A DNA stretch of 64,000 bases from an uncultured Collinsella sp. (GTDB taxonomy: Bacteria; Actinomycetota; Coriobacteriia; Coriobacteriales; Coriobacteriaceae). Position numbers and translations under genes: made by a program. This document shows, piece after piece, positions 25,465 to 33,803 of the stretch (the first letter of the stretch is position 1; each line of letters opens with the position of its first letter). A model generated the notes under the pieces. The model was not told where the DNA came from, did no database searches, and worked only from the letters and a program-made list of their open reading frames with translations. The DNA lies in NCBI GenBank assembly GCA_934654585.1, contig CAKUGF010000009.1, positions 5,000 to 68,999 on the forward strand, given 5' to 3'.

Positions 25465-26397
25465 ATGTTCTACACGCTAACCGCTAATCCGGCTGTCGAC
25501 ATGACGGTTTCGAGCTCTCCGCTCGAGCCCGACGAGAACGTCCGCACCGGCTCGGCCAGCTACACGGCCAACGGCAAGGGCCTCGACGTGTCCTTCGCCT
25601 TTAAGAAGATGGGCGTCGACACCGTCGCGCTCGGCTTCTTCGCCGGCTTCACGGGCAAGTTCATTGTCGAGGAGGTCATGAACCTGGGTTGCCTGTGCCG
25701 CCCGGTCTGGACCGACGGCATCACGCGTATCAACACCTACGTCAACGATGGCCAGCACGAGTACGGCATCCTCAACCCCGGCGCCCCGATCACGCCGGAG
25801 CACCAGAAGGAGCTCTACAACATCCTGGACACCGCGGGCGACCTTGAGTGCCTGATCGTCTCTGGTTCCGTGCCTCCCAAAGCTACGCCTGACTTCCTGG
25901 CACAGGTCATGGAGCACGCTCAGGCCCGTGGCGCCGACGTCGTCCTGGACCTGTCCTCCGACAAGCTCAAGGAGCTCGCTCACAAGAAGCCGCTGCTCAT
26001 CAAGCCGAACCATCACGAGATGAAGGCCATCTTCGGCGTGCCGGTCGACACCGACGACGAGGTCCGCGTTGCCATGAAGCTCGCCCACGAGGCTGGCGTG
26101 CAGAACGTTCTGCTCACCCGCGGCAGCCGCGGCGACGCCTACTTCTCCAATGGCGAGGACATCTGGTATGCCAAGCGTGAGTTCAACATCAAGCTGGTCT
26201 CTTCCGTCTGCGCCGGCGACTGCACCCTCGCTGCGTTCCTGCACAAGTGGTACAGGGATCGCGACAACGTCGAGGAGGCCATGAAGCTCGCTATGGCTAC
26301 TGGCGCCAACGTTGCCGAGTCCGTCGGCATCGGCGACTTCGGTCACGTCGACGAGTACAGCAAGCGCGTCGCCGTCCGCAAGCTCGATCGCGAGTAA
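25465..26397 (+). CDS. PfkB-family kinase, 1-phosphofructokinase-like (copy 1)
   Basis: A 310-aa ribokinase-fold sugar-phosphate kinase, 1-phosphofructokinase/tagatose-6-P kinase type. The N-terminal pattern is FYTLTANPAVDMTV, the substrate loop NGKGLDVSFAFKKMG, then CLIVSGSVPP, LLIKPNHHEM (N/E pair) and LLTRGSRGDAYF. The catalytic anion-hole motif, usually GAGD, reads SVCAGDCTLAAF, so the catalytic Asp is kept but the first Gly is Cys. A paralogue lies 187 bp downstream. Position after the PTS suggests fructose-1-P as substrate. Confidence 0.85.
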   Translation: MFYTLTANPAVDMTVSSSPLEPDENVRTGSASYTANGKGLDVSFAFKKMGVDTVALGFFAGFTGKFIVEEVMNLGCLCRPVWTDGITRINTYVNDGQHEYGILNPGAPITPEHQKELYNILDTAGDLECLIVSGSVPPKATPDFLAQVMEHAQARGADVVLDLSSDKLKELAHKKPLLIKPNHHEMKAIFGVPVDTDDEVRVAMKLAHEAGVQNVLLTRGSRGDAYFSNGEDIWYAKREFNIKLVSSVCAGDCTLAAFLHKWYRDRDNVEEAMKLAMATGANVAESVGIGDFGHVDEYSKRVAVRKLDRE

Positions 26398-26427
26398 GCG
26401 AAACGCGACAAATAATGTGCGCATATG

Positions 26428-26458
26428 GCGCCCCGGTTTGTCCGGGGCGTCGTTTTTT
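26428..26458 (+). terminator. terminator after PfkB kinase copy 1
   Basis: A 9-bp stem (26428-26436 with 26442-26450, one G-T pair), loop TTTGT, and TTTTTT at 26453-26458. A TATAAT at 26544-26549 may start a separate transcript for copy 2. Confidence 0.8.
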
Positions 26459-26583
26459 GTTGAAGGGGAGTGGATTGCCCGCCGTCCTTCACCGCTTCCA
26501 CACCGTTCACCGAGTTGTCGTAGCCTTTTGACGAAGCGTGGAATATAATTTCATCAACATGTTACCTCGTGAAAGGAACATTC

Positions 26584-27516
26584 ATGATTTACACGCTCAC
26601 TGCAAATCCCGCTATTGACTACAACATTTCCTGCGACGGCCTCACCTCCAATACCGTCACGCGTACCCGCAATGCGGTCTACACGCCCAACGGCAAGGGC
26701 CTCAACGTCTCGTTTACCCTCGACCACTACGGTGTCGACACCACGATCCTGGGCTTCTTCGCCGGCTTCTCGGGCGAGTTTATCGTCAAGGGCGCCGAGG
26801 CTCTGGGCGTGCCCGTCAAGCCCGTGTGGACCGACGGCATTACGCGCGTCAACGTGTTCCTCAACGCCGGCCCCGACACCGAGTACAACATGGTCAACGC
26901 CGGCGCTGCCATCAATGACGCCAACGAGCAGGAGATGTTTGAACTCATCGATTCGCTCGACGACATGACCTGCCTGGTCATCAGCGGCTCGCTGCCCCCC
27001 AACACCTCCGAGGGCTTCCTCGCCGAGGTCCTGCGCCGCGTGAAGGCCAAGGGTGCCGAGTTCGTCCTCGACATCTCGAGCCATCAGCTGGCCGACCTCA
27101 TTGCCATGGAGCCGCTGCTGATCAAGCCCAACGATGACGAGCTGCTCGACATCTTTGGCATTAAGGTGAGCGGTGTCGACGATGAGTCCGTCAAGGGCGC
27201 CATGGCCGAGCTGCATGCCAAGGGTGCCAAGAATGTCCTGCTGACCCTGGGCGGTGCCGGTGCATACTTCTCCAACGGTGAGCACATCTGGTTTGCCAGC
27301 CGCACCTTCGACGTCAAGCTGCTGTCGACCGTCTGCGCCGGTGACTCTTCGCTAGCCGCCTTCCTGTCCGTGTGGCATGACGCCCCCGAGCGCGTTGAGG
27401 ACGCCCTGCGCCTTTCTATGGCCACCGGCGCCAACGTGGTCGAGTGCCCGGGCCTGGGCGACTTTGCCAAGGTCGAGGAGTATAAGAAGGGCATCGCCAT
27501 CCGTCAGGTCTGTTAA
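26584..27516 (+). CDS. PfkB-family kinase, 1-phosphofructokinase-like (copy 2)
   Basis: A 310-aa paralogue of the preceding gene with the same plan: IYTLTANPAIDYNI, NGKGLNVSFTLDHYG, GFFAGFSGEFIV, PVWTDGITRVN, LVISGSLPPN, LLIKPNDDEL and LLTLGGAGAYF. It shares the TVCAGDSSLAAF variant of the GAGD motif. Start 26584 has GAAAGGA 5-6 bp upstream; the GTG at 26569 overlaps that site. A terminator separates it from copy 1, so the two can be expressed differently and may act on different hexose phosphates. Confidence 0.85.
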   Translation: MIYTLTANPAIDYNISCDGLTSNTVTRTRNAVYTPNGKGLNVSFTLDHYGVDTTILGFFAGFSGEFIVKGAEALGVPVKPVWTDGITRVNVFLNAGPDTEYNMVNAGAAINDANEQEMFELIDSLDDMTCLVISGSLPPNTSEGFLAEVLRRVKAKGAEFVLDISSHQLADLIAMEPLLIKPNDDELLDIFGIKVSGVDDESVKGAMAELHAKGAKNVLLTLGGAGAYFSNGEHIWFASRTFDVKLLSTVCAGDSSLAAFLSVWHDAPERVEDALRLSMATGANVVECPGLGDFAKVEEYKKGIAIRQVC

Positions 27517-27555
27517 CTTGGGCATAGCGCTTGAGTATTTGAGTATTTGAGCATT

Positions 27556-27591
27556 ACGCATCCGTCTTGGGAACAGGACGGATGCGTTTTT
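27556..27591 (+). terminator. terminator after PfkB kinase copy 2
   Basis: A perfect 11-bp stem (27556-27566 with 27577-27587), 10-nt loop and a T run. Just before it is a 10-bp direct repeat, GAGTATTTGAGTATTTGAG, at about 27532-27550. Confidence 0.85.
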
Positions 27592-27688
27592 GTTTATAGG
27601 ACTTGCGTGTGCAGGCGAGCCTGTTTCTTGCTAGACTTCTGGCAGATGCAATCGAAAGCCAATTTGATAGGCGCAGGAGGCCATAGGT

Positions 27689-29083
27689 ATGTGCAATGTT
27701 TCGCTCAACGGTACGCAGCCGACCTGTGCCTCCCTGCGGGTGCTGCGTGCGCTCGAGGCAGCTGGTCTTGAGGCCTGGTACGTGGGCGGTTGGGTACGCG
27801 ACGCACTGATGGGATGCCCCAGCCACGATGTTGACATGTGCTGCAGCGGCTTGTGGCAGGAGTCCAAGGCCGCGCTTGAGGCCGCTGACATTGCGGTCGT
27901 GGAGTCGGGCATTAAATTTGGCGGCATCACGGCTATTTGCGACGGCGAGCGTATCGAGGTCACCACGTACCGCCTGGATGGTTTCTATACCGACGGCCGT
28001 CACCCTCAGAGCGTGGAGCGCGCGGCTTCGCTCGAGGACGACCTGGCGCGTCGCGACTTTACCGTTAATGCTATGGCATGGCATCCCGAGCGCGGTCTTG
28101 TCGACCGTTACGACGGCCAGGGCGACTTGGAACGTAAGCTGATCCGTGCCGTCGGCGATCCCAAACGCCGCTTTAACGAGGACGCCTTGCGCATGCTGCG
28201 CGCGGTGCGTTTTGCCTGCCGCCTGGACTTTATGATCGAGCCCCAGACCAAGCTGGCCCTTGCCGAGTGCGCTCCGCTGCTCGATGCCGTGGCGCGCGAG
28301 CGCGTGGGTATCGAGCTCGAGGGCATTCTCTCGACCGGTCACGGGGGAGACGCGATGCTTCGCTGCCCCGAGCTCATCTGCGCCGCCGTGCCCGAGCTTG
28401 CCGCGGGTCGTGGATTCGACCAGCGCAGCGTCTACCATGCCTTTAACGTGTACGAGCATATCGCCCGCGTGCTGACGGTGGCGGGGGAGTTGGCGTTGTG
28501 CGACGGCGTCGCACCTTCGATGAGCCTCATGTGGGCGGCGTTTTTGCATGACGTTTCCAAGCCCGAGTGCTTTACCGTCGATCACGCCGGCAGCGGGCAC
28601 TTCTACGGCCACCCCGAACTGGGCGCCAAGAAGGCACGCGTTATCATGGATCATCTGGCGCTTTCGCACGATCTGGTGCGCGACGTGTGCCTTCTGATCA
28701 AATATCACGACAAGCCGCTGCGCCCGGAGCGTACCTGTCTGCTCAATATGATGCGCGCGCTTTCGGGTGAGGGCGTCGACACGGCCCGCCTGATCGACGA
28801 GCTTATGGACCTTAAGCGTGCCGACACGCTCGGCAAGGCGCCGTCTTGCTTCTATTACGTGGAGACGATCGAGGAGATGCGCTCGTTGGCCCATGAGTTG
28901 CTGGCAGCGGGGGAGCCCTATACGCTCAAGATGCTCGCCATCAACGGTGGGGATCTGATTCGTACCGGCGTTAAACCGGGTCCGGAGTTGGGCCAGCTGC
29001 TCAATGCCGCCTTCGACGCCGTCATCGAAGACAACGTCCCCAACGACCGCGAAGTCCTCCTGGCTTATCTCAACCTAGGGTAG
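27689..29083 (+). CDS. cca: CCA-adding/poly(A) polymerase-family nucleotidyltransferase with HD domain
   Basis: A 464-aa class II nucleotidyltransferase, most likely adding or repairing the tRNA 3'-CCA end. The head domain has YVGGWVRDALMG and the metal pair in SHDVDMCC, then RRDFTVNAMAWHPERGLVDRYDG and RFNEDALRMLRAVRFACRL, typical of CCA-adding enzymes. A C-terminal HD domain has AAFLHDVSKPECF. AGGAGG lies 8 bp before the ATG. tRNA-Glu genes follow, but they already encode CCA. CCA-adding versus poly(A) polymerase cannot be separated by eye. Confidence 0.85.
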   Translation: MCNVSLNGTQPTCASLRVLRALEAAGLEAWYVGGWVRDALMGCPSHDVDMCCSGLWQESKAALEAADIAVVESGIKFGGITAICDGERIEVTTYRLDGFYTDGRHPQSVERAASLEDDLARRDFTVNAMAWHPERGLVDRYDGQGDLERKLIRAVGDPKRRFNEDALRMLRAVRFACRLDFMIEPQTKLALAECAPLLDAVARERVGIELEGILSTGHGGDAMLRCPELICAAVPELAAGRGFDQRSVYHAFNVYEHIARVLTVAGELALCDGVAPSMSLMWAAFLHDVSKPECFTVDHAGSGHFYGHPELGAKKARVIMDHLALSHDLVRDVCLLIKYHDKPLRPERTCLLNMMRALSGEGVDTARLIDELMDLKRADTLGKAPSCFYYVETIEEMRSLAHELLAAGEPYTLKMLAINGGDLIRTGVKPGPELGQLLNAAFDAVIEDNVPNDREVLLAYLNLG

Positions 29084-29087
29084 CTAA

Positions 29088-29178
29088 TTTGGGACGGGGC
29101 TATTTTAGCTACCCCGGCTGTAAAAGCGAACGGTTTGGTTGTTTCTCGGCTGGGTAGCTAAAATAGCCCCGTCCCAAA
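29088..29178. repeat. intergenic palindrome GGGACGGGGCTATTTTAGC class
   Basis: Perfect 27-bp inverted arms (29088-29114 and 29152-29178), loop 37 bp, starting 4 bp after the cca stop codon. A fragment of the same arm occurs near 48105-48124. Confidence 0.9.
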
Positions 29179-29247
29179 AGAATTGCCCCTGTCTACCTGC
29201 GGTTTCCATAACCTGCCGACATTTTTTGGCGAATTTGGAATTTCTTC

Positions 29248-29276
29248 TTGCGCTTGGGTTTTTTGTCCCGTAATAT
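29248..29276 (+). promoter_or_regulatory. promoter for the tRNA-Glu pair
   Basis: TTGCGC (29248-29253), 17-bp spacer, TAATAT (29271-29276), about 34 bp before the first tRNA. Confidence 0.6.
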
Positions 29277-29310
29277 ATGTCCTCGCAGCACGGCAGTGCA
29301 GATGTCATGT

Positions 29311-29387
29311 GGCCCGTTCGTCTAGCGGTTTAGGACGCCGCCCTCTCAAGGCGGAGATCACCAGTTCGAATCTGGTACGGGCTACCA
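29311..29387 (+). tRNA. tRNA-Glu(CTC), copy 1
   Basis: The 77-nt gene folds as a cloverleaf: acceptor GGCCCGT with ACGGGCT, anticodon stem CCGCC/GGCGG, loop CTCTCAA giving anticodon CTC, T arm ACCAG/CTGGT with TTCGAAT loop, and encoded CCA. Confidence 0.93.
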
Positions 29388-29409
29388 CTTCTTTTCTGCT
29401 GAGCCTTAT

Positions 29410-29486
29410 GGCCCGTTCGTCTAGCGGTTTAGGACGCCGCCCTCTCAAGGCGGAGATCACCAGTTCGAATCTGGTACGGGCTACCA
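29410..29486 (+). tRNA. tRNA-Glu(CTC), copy 2
   Basis: Identical to copy 1 over all 77 nt, 22 bp downstream, so both are probably cut from one precursor. Confidence 0.93.
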
Positions 29487-29497
29487 AGCATGTGATA

Positions 29498-29527
29498 CCC
29501 GAACTTCCGCGGAGGTTCGGGTTTTTT
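29498..29527 (+). terminator. terminator after the tRNA-Glu pair
   Basis: CCCGAACTTCC (29498-29508) faces GGAGGTTCGGG (29511-29521) with one G-T pair, then TTTTTT. Confidence 0.85.
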
Positions 29528-29655
29528 ATTGTCGCGATTCTGAATCGGCCACAACATCGGCCCTTGTTTTTCCTACTGCAATACATGCTTTACGTTCTGC
29601 TTATGCGCCTTGCGGGTACAATAGGCAAGATTTATCTGAACTAAGAAGGAGCCTC

Positions 29656-30957
29656 ATGGTTGAGTCCTCTAAGCATACGCACAAGCCCCAGGTTGAGGTT
29701 GAGGTCTCGGGCGGCGATGACAGCAAGGGCGCGCGCCGCGGCGCAATTTTTATCGGCGTCGTGCTGGTGGGCTACATCGTCTATTTGGTTGTAACCGGGC
29801 AGATGGGACAGTTCTGGGCCGCTATGGCGACCGTTCAGGCTCCGTGGCTCATCGTCGCATGTCTGTGCATGCTGATGTACCTGATTTTTGGCATTATTGC
29901 CTACGCTATTGCCGTATGGGTCGATCCTGAGTCGCCCGTCGGTGTCCGCGACCTTATCTCGGTCGAGGCGAGCGGCATCTTCTTTGGCAACCTGACGCCT
30001 ATGATGATTGGATCCTCGCCTGCGCAGATCTATCGCCTGACCAGGACCGGCCTCAACGTGGGCGAGGCCGGCGCGACGCAGTTTACGCGTTTTATCGTCT
30101 ACCAGTTTGGCCTGGTGGCATGGGGCGCCATCCTCCTGCTTGCGCGTATGCCGTTTTTCGCTGAGCGCTATGGCGACATGACGCTGCTGTGCGTCTTTAG
30201 CTTTGGTGGCCATTGCCTAATCTTGCTCGGCGTTTTCGCCGTGGCGCTTATGCCCAAGACCGTCACTCGCGTCGCCCATTGCATTATCAATTGGCTCGAG
30301 CGCATCGGCGTGTCGCCTACGAAGATCGAGGGCTGGCGTACCTTTGTGGATGGCGAGATTCATTCGTTTTCCGAAAAGTTCAAGCTCTCGGCCGGACACT
30401 TCTCGTCCATGGCGCTTACCGTGGTTATCACCATGATGCAGCTCGCATTTTTCTACCTGGTCCCGTACTTTTTGATGCTCTCCTTTGGCAAGCACGATGT
30501 CGACTTTTTCTCGGTTATGGCCGCCAGCGCCTTTGTTCAGCTGCTGAGCTCCGCCGTGCCGCTGCCCGGTGGCACCGGTGGCGCCGAGGGCGGTTTCGCG
30601 TTGTTCCTGGGCCACTTCTTTGGCTCCGCTTCGACTGCGGGCTATCTGCTGTGGCGCATGATCACCTTTATCGCACCGACCATCTTGTCTGCGTCCGTGC
30701 TGGGTCTTAGGAGCACCCATACCGAGAGCGTCCACGTGCGCTGGGCGCGCTTTAAGCGCAAGCTCGGATGCAAGCCTCAGACGGCTTCTGCGCCCGCTAA
30801 ACCTCATCCCGCGAATGCGGTTACCGTCGATCCTGCCCAGCACGTTCAGAAGCCTTCTGTGCCCTCTAGGCACGTGCATAAGGCGTACGTGCACCAGACG
30901 GGCGATGGTATTCGCGTGTCCCCTTCGGCACTCAACAAGAAGAAGCATTCCAAGTAG
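29656..30957 (+). CDS. YbhN/AglD-like integral membrane protein (LPG synthase TM family)
   Basis: A 433-aa membrane protein of the lysylphosphatidylglycerol synthase transmembrane/UPF0104 family. About seven to eight hydrophobic segments lie between residues 35 and 355; family marks are FFGNLTPMMIGSSPAQIYRLTRTG near residue 110-135 and SSAVPLPGGTGGAEGGFALFL near 300. The C-terminal ~75 residues are basic, proline-rich and hydrophilic. There is no soluble catalytic domain as in MprF, so it is more likely a flippase-type or lipid-modifying membrane protein of unknown substrate. AGAAGGAG precedes the ATG. Confidence 0.8.
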   Translation: MVESSKHTHKPQVEVEVSGGDDSKGARRGAIFIGVVLVGYIVYLVVTGQMGQFWAAMATVQAPWLIVACLCMLMYLIFGIIAYAIAVWVDPESPVGVRDLISVEASGIFFGNLTPMMIGSSPAQIYRLTRTGLNVGEAGATQFTRFIVYQFGLVAWGAILLLARMPFFAERYGDMTLLCVFSFGGHCLILLGVFAVALMPKTVTRVAHCIINWLERIGVSPTKIEGWRTFVDGEIHSFSEKFKLSAGHFSSMALTVVITMMQLAFFYLVPYFLMLSFGKHDVDFFSVMAASAFVQLLSSAVPLPGGTGGAEGGFALFLGHFFGSASTAGYLLWRMITFIAPTILSASVLGLRSTHTESVHVRWARFKRKLGCKPQTASAPAKPHPANAVTVDPAQHVQKPSVPSRHVHKAYVHQTGDGIRVSPSALNKKKHSK

Positions 30958-31041
30958 CGAGATCCGTGTTCGCGGCGTCCCCGTACGCGGGCTAAGTCGT
31001 GCATTCTCTATGGTGCTGGTCTTATCTGCGCTGTATGTAGG

Positions 31042-31063
31042 ATAATCCTCTTACGTAGATTAT
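31042..31063. promoter_or_regulatory. possible TetR operator
   Basis: ATAATC (31042-31047) and GATTAT (31058-31063) form an inverted repeat with a 10-bp spacer, 45 bp before the TetR ATG, next to a GATAAT box. The size fits a TetR dimer site; unproven. Confidence 0.35.
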
Positions 31064-31107
31064 TTCTCATCTGTAGAGGAATGCCGACATATCGAAGGGG
31101 CACGTCA

Positions 31108-31719
31108 ATGTCCAGCAAGAAACCGCGTCTCGACCGCCGTATTGTCCGGAGCCGCAATGCAATCCTTTCGGCTTTTGAGCGTCTGCTTACGGAAAAGCCG
31201 CTGGCCGATATTACGGTGAGTGCCATCGCGCGTGAGGCCAATGTCGATCGTAAGACCTTCTACGTTCACTTTGGTACGGTGGACGGCCTGCTCGATGCTA
31301 TCGCCGAGGATGTCGTGGAGATGATTGTCGACTCGGTTGAGTCGACGCTTGCCTCGCTGGGCGGCAATCCCAACGAGCGTGCCCTCGGTGCGGCGGAGAC
31401 GTTCTTTAGGACCATTAACGAGGCACTGTGCGACAATTTGATGCTCAATCGCCAGCTGATCGAGAATATCCCGCTCGATGATTTTATGGCGCGCCTGCGC
31501 GAGCCGCTCGAGCGCAAGATCACCGAGCGCGACCTGCTGCCCTGCGGCATTAAGGACGAGTTGTTCGATTACTACCTGGCGTTTTTGCTTTCGGGCATTA
31601 TCGGCATCTACCGTACCTGGGCACTCTCTGACGGCTCGGTGCCCATCGAGCGCATTTCGGAGGTCGCCAACAATCTGACGTTAAGTGGTCTTTCGAGCCT
31701 GGAAGCTCGCTTCGAATAG
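31108..31719 (+). CDS. TetR/AcrR family transcriptional regulator
   Basis: A 203-aa regulator. The N-terminal helix-turn-helix reads RSRNAILSAFERLLTEKP, DITVSAIAREANVDRKTFYVHFG, the standard TetR DNA-binding domain. The C-terminal ligand domain is of the TetR_C_7/YfiR-like type with a hydrophobic LAFLLSGIIGIYRTW. Start 31108 was chosen over 31081 because GAAGGGG is well spaced. It is convergent with the MacB-like permease; control of that efflux operon is plausible but not shown. Confidence 0.88.
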   Translation: MSSKKPRLDRRIVRSRNAILSAFERLLTEKPLADITVSAIAREANVDRKTFYVHFGTVDGLLDAIAEDVVEMIVDSVESTLASLGGNPNERALGAAETFFRTINEALCDNLMLNRQLIENIPLDDFMARLREPLERKITERDLLPCGIKDELFDYYLAFLLSGIIGIYRTWALSDGSVPIERISEVANNLTLSGLSSLEARFE

Positions 31720-31739
31720 CATTGCGCCTCATCCCCCTC

Positions 31740-31810
31740 TGAGTTGCGGTGAAATAGGGACTGTTTGGGCCTTCTAACAGCCCGAACGGTCCCTATTTCA
31801 TCGCAACTTA
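31740..31810. repeat. intergenic palindrome, AGTTGCGGTGAAATAG class, copy 2
   Basis: 31-bp arms (31740-31770 and 31780-31810) with four mismatches, all of which would be G-U pairs in RNA, and a 9-nt loop. It lies between the convergent TetR and permease genes. Confidence 0.9.
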
Positions 31811-31818
31811 AGGTTGGT

Positions 31819-33033
31819 TTACTGGTAGCGGAGGCATTCCACCGGGTCGAGTTTTGCGGCTCTTCGCGCGGGGTAGAAGCCAAAGACGACGCCGATGCCG
31901 ACCGATACCGCGAAGGCCAATAGCACCGTGGCGATCGAAAAGCTCGGTGTGATCGTTCCGCTGGCACCAAGCTCTCCGAGCACGCCGGAGCCCGCCGCAA
32001 ACATTGCGAGGGCCCAGGCGAGCAGATAGCCGATCACGACACCCAAAATGCCTCCGGTGATGCATAGCGCCGATGACTCGGCTAAGAACTGGGCTGTGAT
32101 ATCCCGGCGACTTGCGCCTAGCGCGCGGCGAATGCCGATCTCGCGGATGCGCTCGGTCACGTTGGTGAGCATCATGTTCATGATGCCGATGCCGCCCACG
32201 AGAAGTGAGATGCTGGCTACGGCGCCCATGATGAGCGAAAATGCTCCCATAAACGAGTTGAGTGCGTCGATAGCGCTTTTCATCGAGGTTGCCGATACGC
32301 TGTCGTATTCGTCGTCCTCCGGGATGCCCTTTATCGAGCGCACTTTGGACTCGATTGTCTTGCACAGCTCGTCCATGTCGGTTCCCTCGGCCGCAAGCGC
32401 CGTCACGCTGGGAAACGAGGGATTCTCGTCGCTAAACAGTCCGGCAATGGTCTCGCGCGGCATATACAGCGTGAGCGACCCCATGGTGTCGCTGCCGCCA
32501 TCAATCAAGCCGACAATCTGCACCTCGCCGTTCGAAACCTTGATGGTCTTGCCCAGCGCGTCCTGTTCGTTGCCGTACAGCTGATCGGCGCCGCCTCGGC
32601 TGATGAGTGCTACGCGCGTCCCTGCCTGCGACTCGGCGTTGGTGTAGGTACGTCCGGCAACAAGCTTGCTGGCGCCCACGGCGTCGAGCATGTCGCTGTC
32701 GACGCCCTGCGCCATGACGGTATAGCTTTTGTCGCCTGCCTTGTATTCGGTATAGGCACTGTCGACGATGCCGATCTGTTCGATCTGCGGCACCAGTTTT
32801 TTGAGCTTCTCCACGTCCGAATCGGTGAGTTCCGGCGATGAATAGACTTGCACCATACGTGCGGCATTGAGGCCCAGGCTGTTGACTAGGCTGTTTTGGA
32901 TGCCGCCGATAAGTGAGGTCATGGCAATGACGGAGGCGATGCCGATGACAATGCCGAGGATGGTGAGTAAGCTGCGGCCCTTGTTTGCCTCAAGCGAGTG
33001 AAGGGCTTCTTGGATAAGGTCGCGCGTACTCAT
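31819..33033 (-). CDS. MacB-like ABC transporter permease (FtsX/MacB_PCD)
   Basis: A 404-aa type VII ABC permease: one helix near residues 20-45 ([19 protein letters not shown]), an extracytoplasmic MacB_PCD domain about residues 50-260, then three helices including [31 protein letters not shown], the FtsX hallmark. It overlaps the ATPase gene by 4 bp. With the ATPase and adaptor it forms a MacAB-like or YknXYZ-like efflux system, probably for antimicrobial peptides or other amphipathic compounds. Confidence 0.9.
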   Translation of the reverse strand: MSTRDLIQEALHSLEANKGRSLLTILGIVIGIASVIAMTSLIGGIQNSLVNSLGLNAARMVQVYSSPELTDSDVEKLKKLVPQIEQIGIVDSAYTEYKAGDKSYTVMAQGVDSDMLDAVGASKLVAGRTYTNAESQAGTRVALISRGGADQLYGNEQDALGKTIKVSNGEVQIVGLIDGGSDTMGSLTLYMPRETIAGLFSDENPSFPSVTALAAEGTDMDELCKTIESKVRSIKGIPEDDEYDSVSATSMKSAIDALNSFMGAFSLIMGAVASISLLVGGIGIMNMMLTNVTERIREIGIRRALGASRRDITAQFLAESSALCITGGILGVVIGYLLAWALAMFAAGSGVLGELGASGTITPSFSIATVLLAFAVSVGIGVVFGFYPARRAAKLDPVECLRYQ

Positions 33034-33803
33034 GCCTTCACTCCTTTCGTCGGATTGGCGGATGCAGAAATCATGGGCAGGTCATCAATGGCGCCGCGCA
33101 GGGTCTGCGACGCATGCGCGATATACGCGCCATCGTGGATGCGGCCGTCGCGGATGGTCACTGCCCGGTCGGCCTCGGCGGCAATGCCGGGGTCATGCGT
33201 GATAAGCACGATGGTCTTGCCGCGCTCCTGTAGCCTGTGGAAGGTTTCCATCACGAGCGCTCCGGTGGCAGAGTCCAGGTTACCCGTCGGCTCGTCGGCA
33301 AGAATGATGGGCGGATCGTTGACGAGGGCGCGCGCGATGGCCACCCGCTGCATCTGGCCGCCCGAAAGCTCGGAGATACGGTGGTCCCAGTGGTCGACCG
33401 GCAGCGTTACGGCCTGTAGCGCATGGACGGCGCGCATTTCGCGCTGGGCCCGCGGCACGTTGGTGTACGACAGCGGCAGCATCACGTTTTCGATGACCGA
33501 CAGGCGCGGCAGCAGGTTAAAGCTCTGAAAGACAAAGCCAATGCTCAGGGCGCGCACCTCGGTGAGCTCGTCATCATCCAGTTCTGCCACGTTAAGGCCC
33601 TGCAGGTAATAGTCGCCGGCCGTCGGTTTGTCCAGGCAGCCTAAGATATTCATGAGCGTCGATTTGCCCGAGCCCGAGGGGCCGGTGATGGCGACGAACT
33701 CGCCGGGGTTTACCGCCAGGCTCACGTTGTGGAGGATGTGGGCGCAGCCGGCCTCGCTCTCAAAAATGCGGTGCACGTTGCGGATGTCGATGACGGGACG
33801 CAT
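33030..33803 (-). CDS. MacB/LolD-like ABC transporter ATP-binding protein
   Basis: A 257-aa ATPase: Walker [17 protein letters not shown]-loop [14 protein letters not shown] signature [18 protein letters not shown], Walker [15 protein letters not shown] and the H-loop IVLITHDPG. The [10 protein letters not shown] and [12 protein letters not shown] features belong to the LolD/MacB subgroup. Start and stop overlap its neighbours, so the three genes are one operon. The ATPase is a separate chain rather than fused to the permease as in E. coli MacB. Confidence 0.95.
   Translation of the reverse strand: MRPVIDIRNVHRIFESEAGCAHILHNVSLAVNPGEFVAITGPSGSGKSTLMNILGCLDKPTAGDYYLQGLNVAELDDDELTEVRALSIGFVFQSFNLLPRLSVIENVMLPLSYTNVPRAQREMRAVHALQAVTLPVDHWDHRISELSGGQMQRVAIARALVNDPPIILADEPTGNLDSATGALVMETFHRLQERGKTIVLITHDPGIAAEADRAVTIRDGRIHDGAYIAHASQTLRGAIDDLPMISASANPTKGVKA

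Noticed and set aside
29183..29644. 153-codon open frame over the tRNA-Glu genes
   Set aside because: It reads through both tRNAs and gives two copies of the same peptide from identical tRNA sequence.
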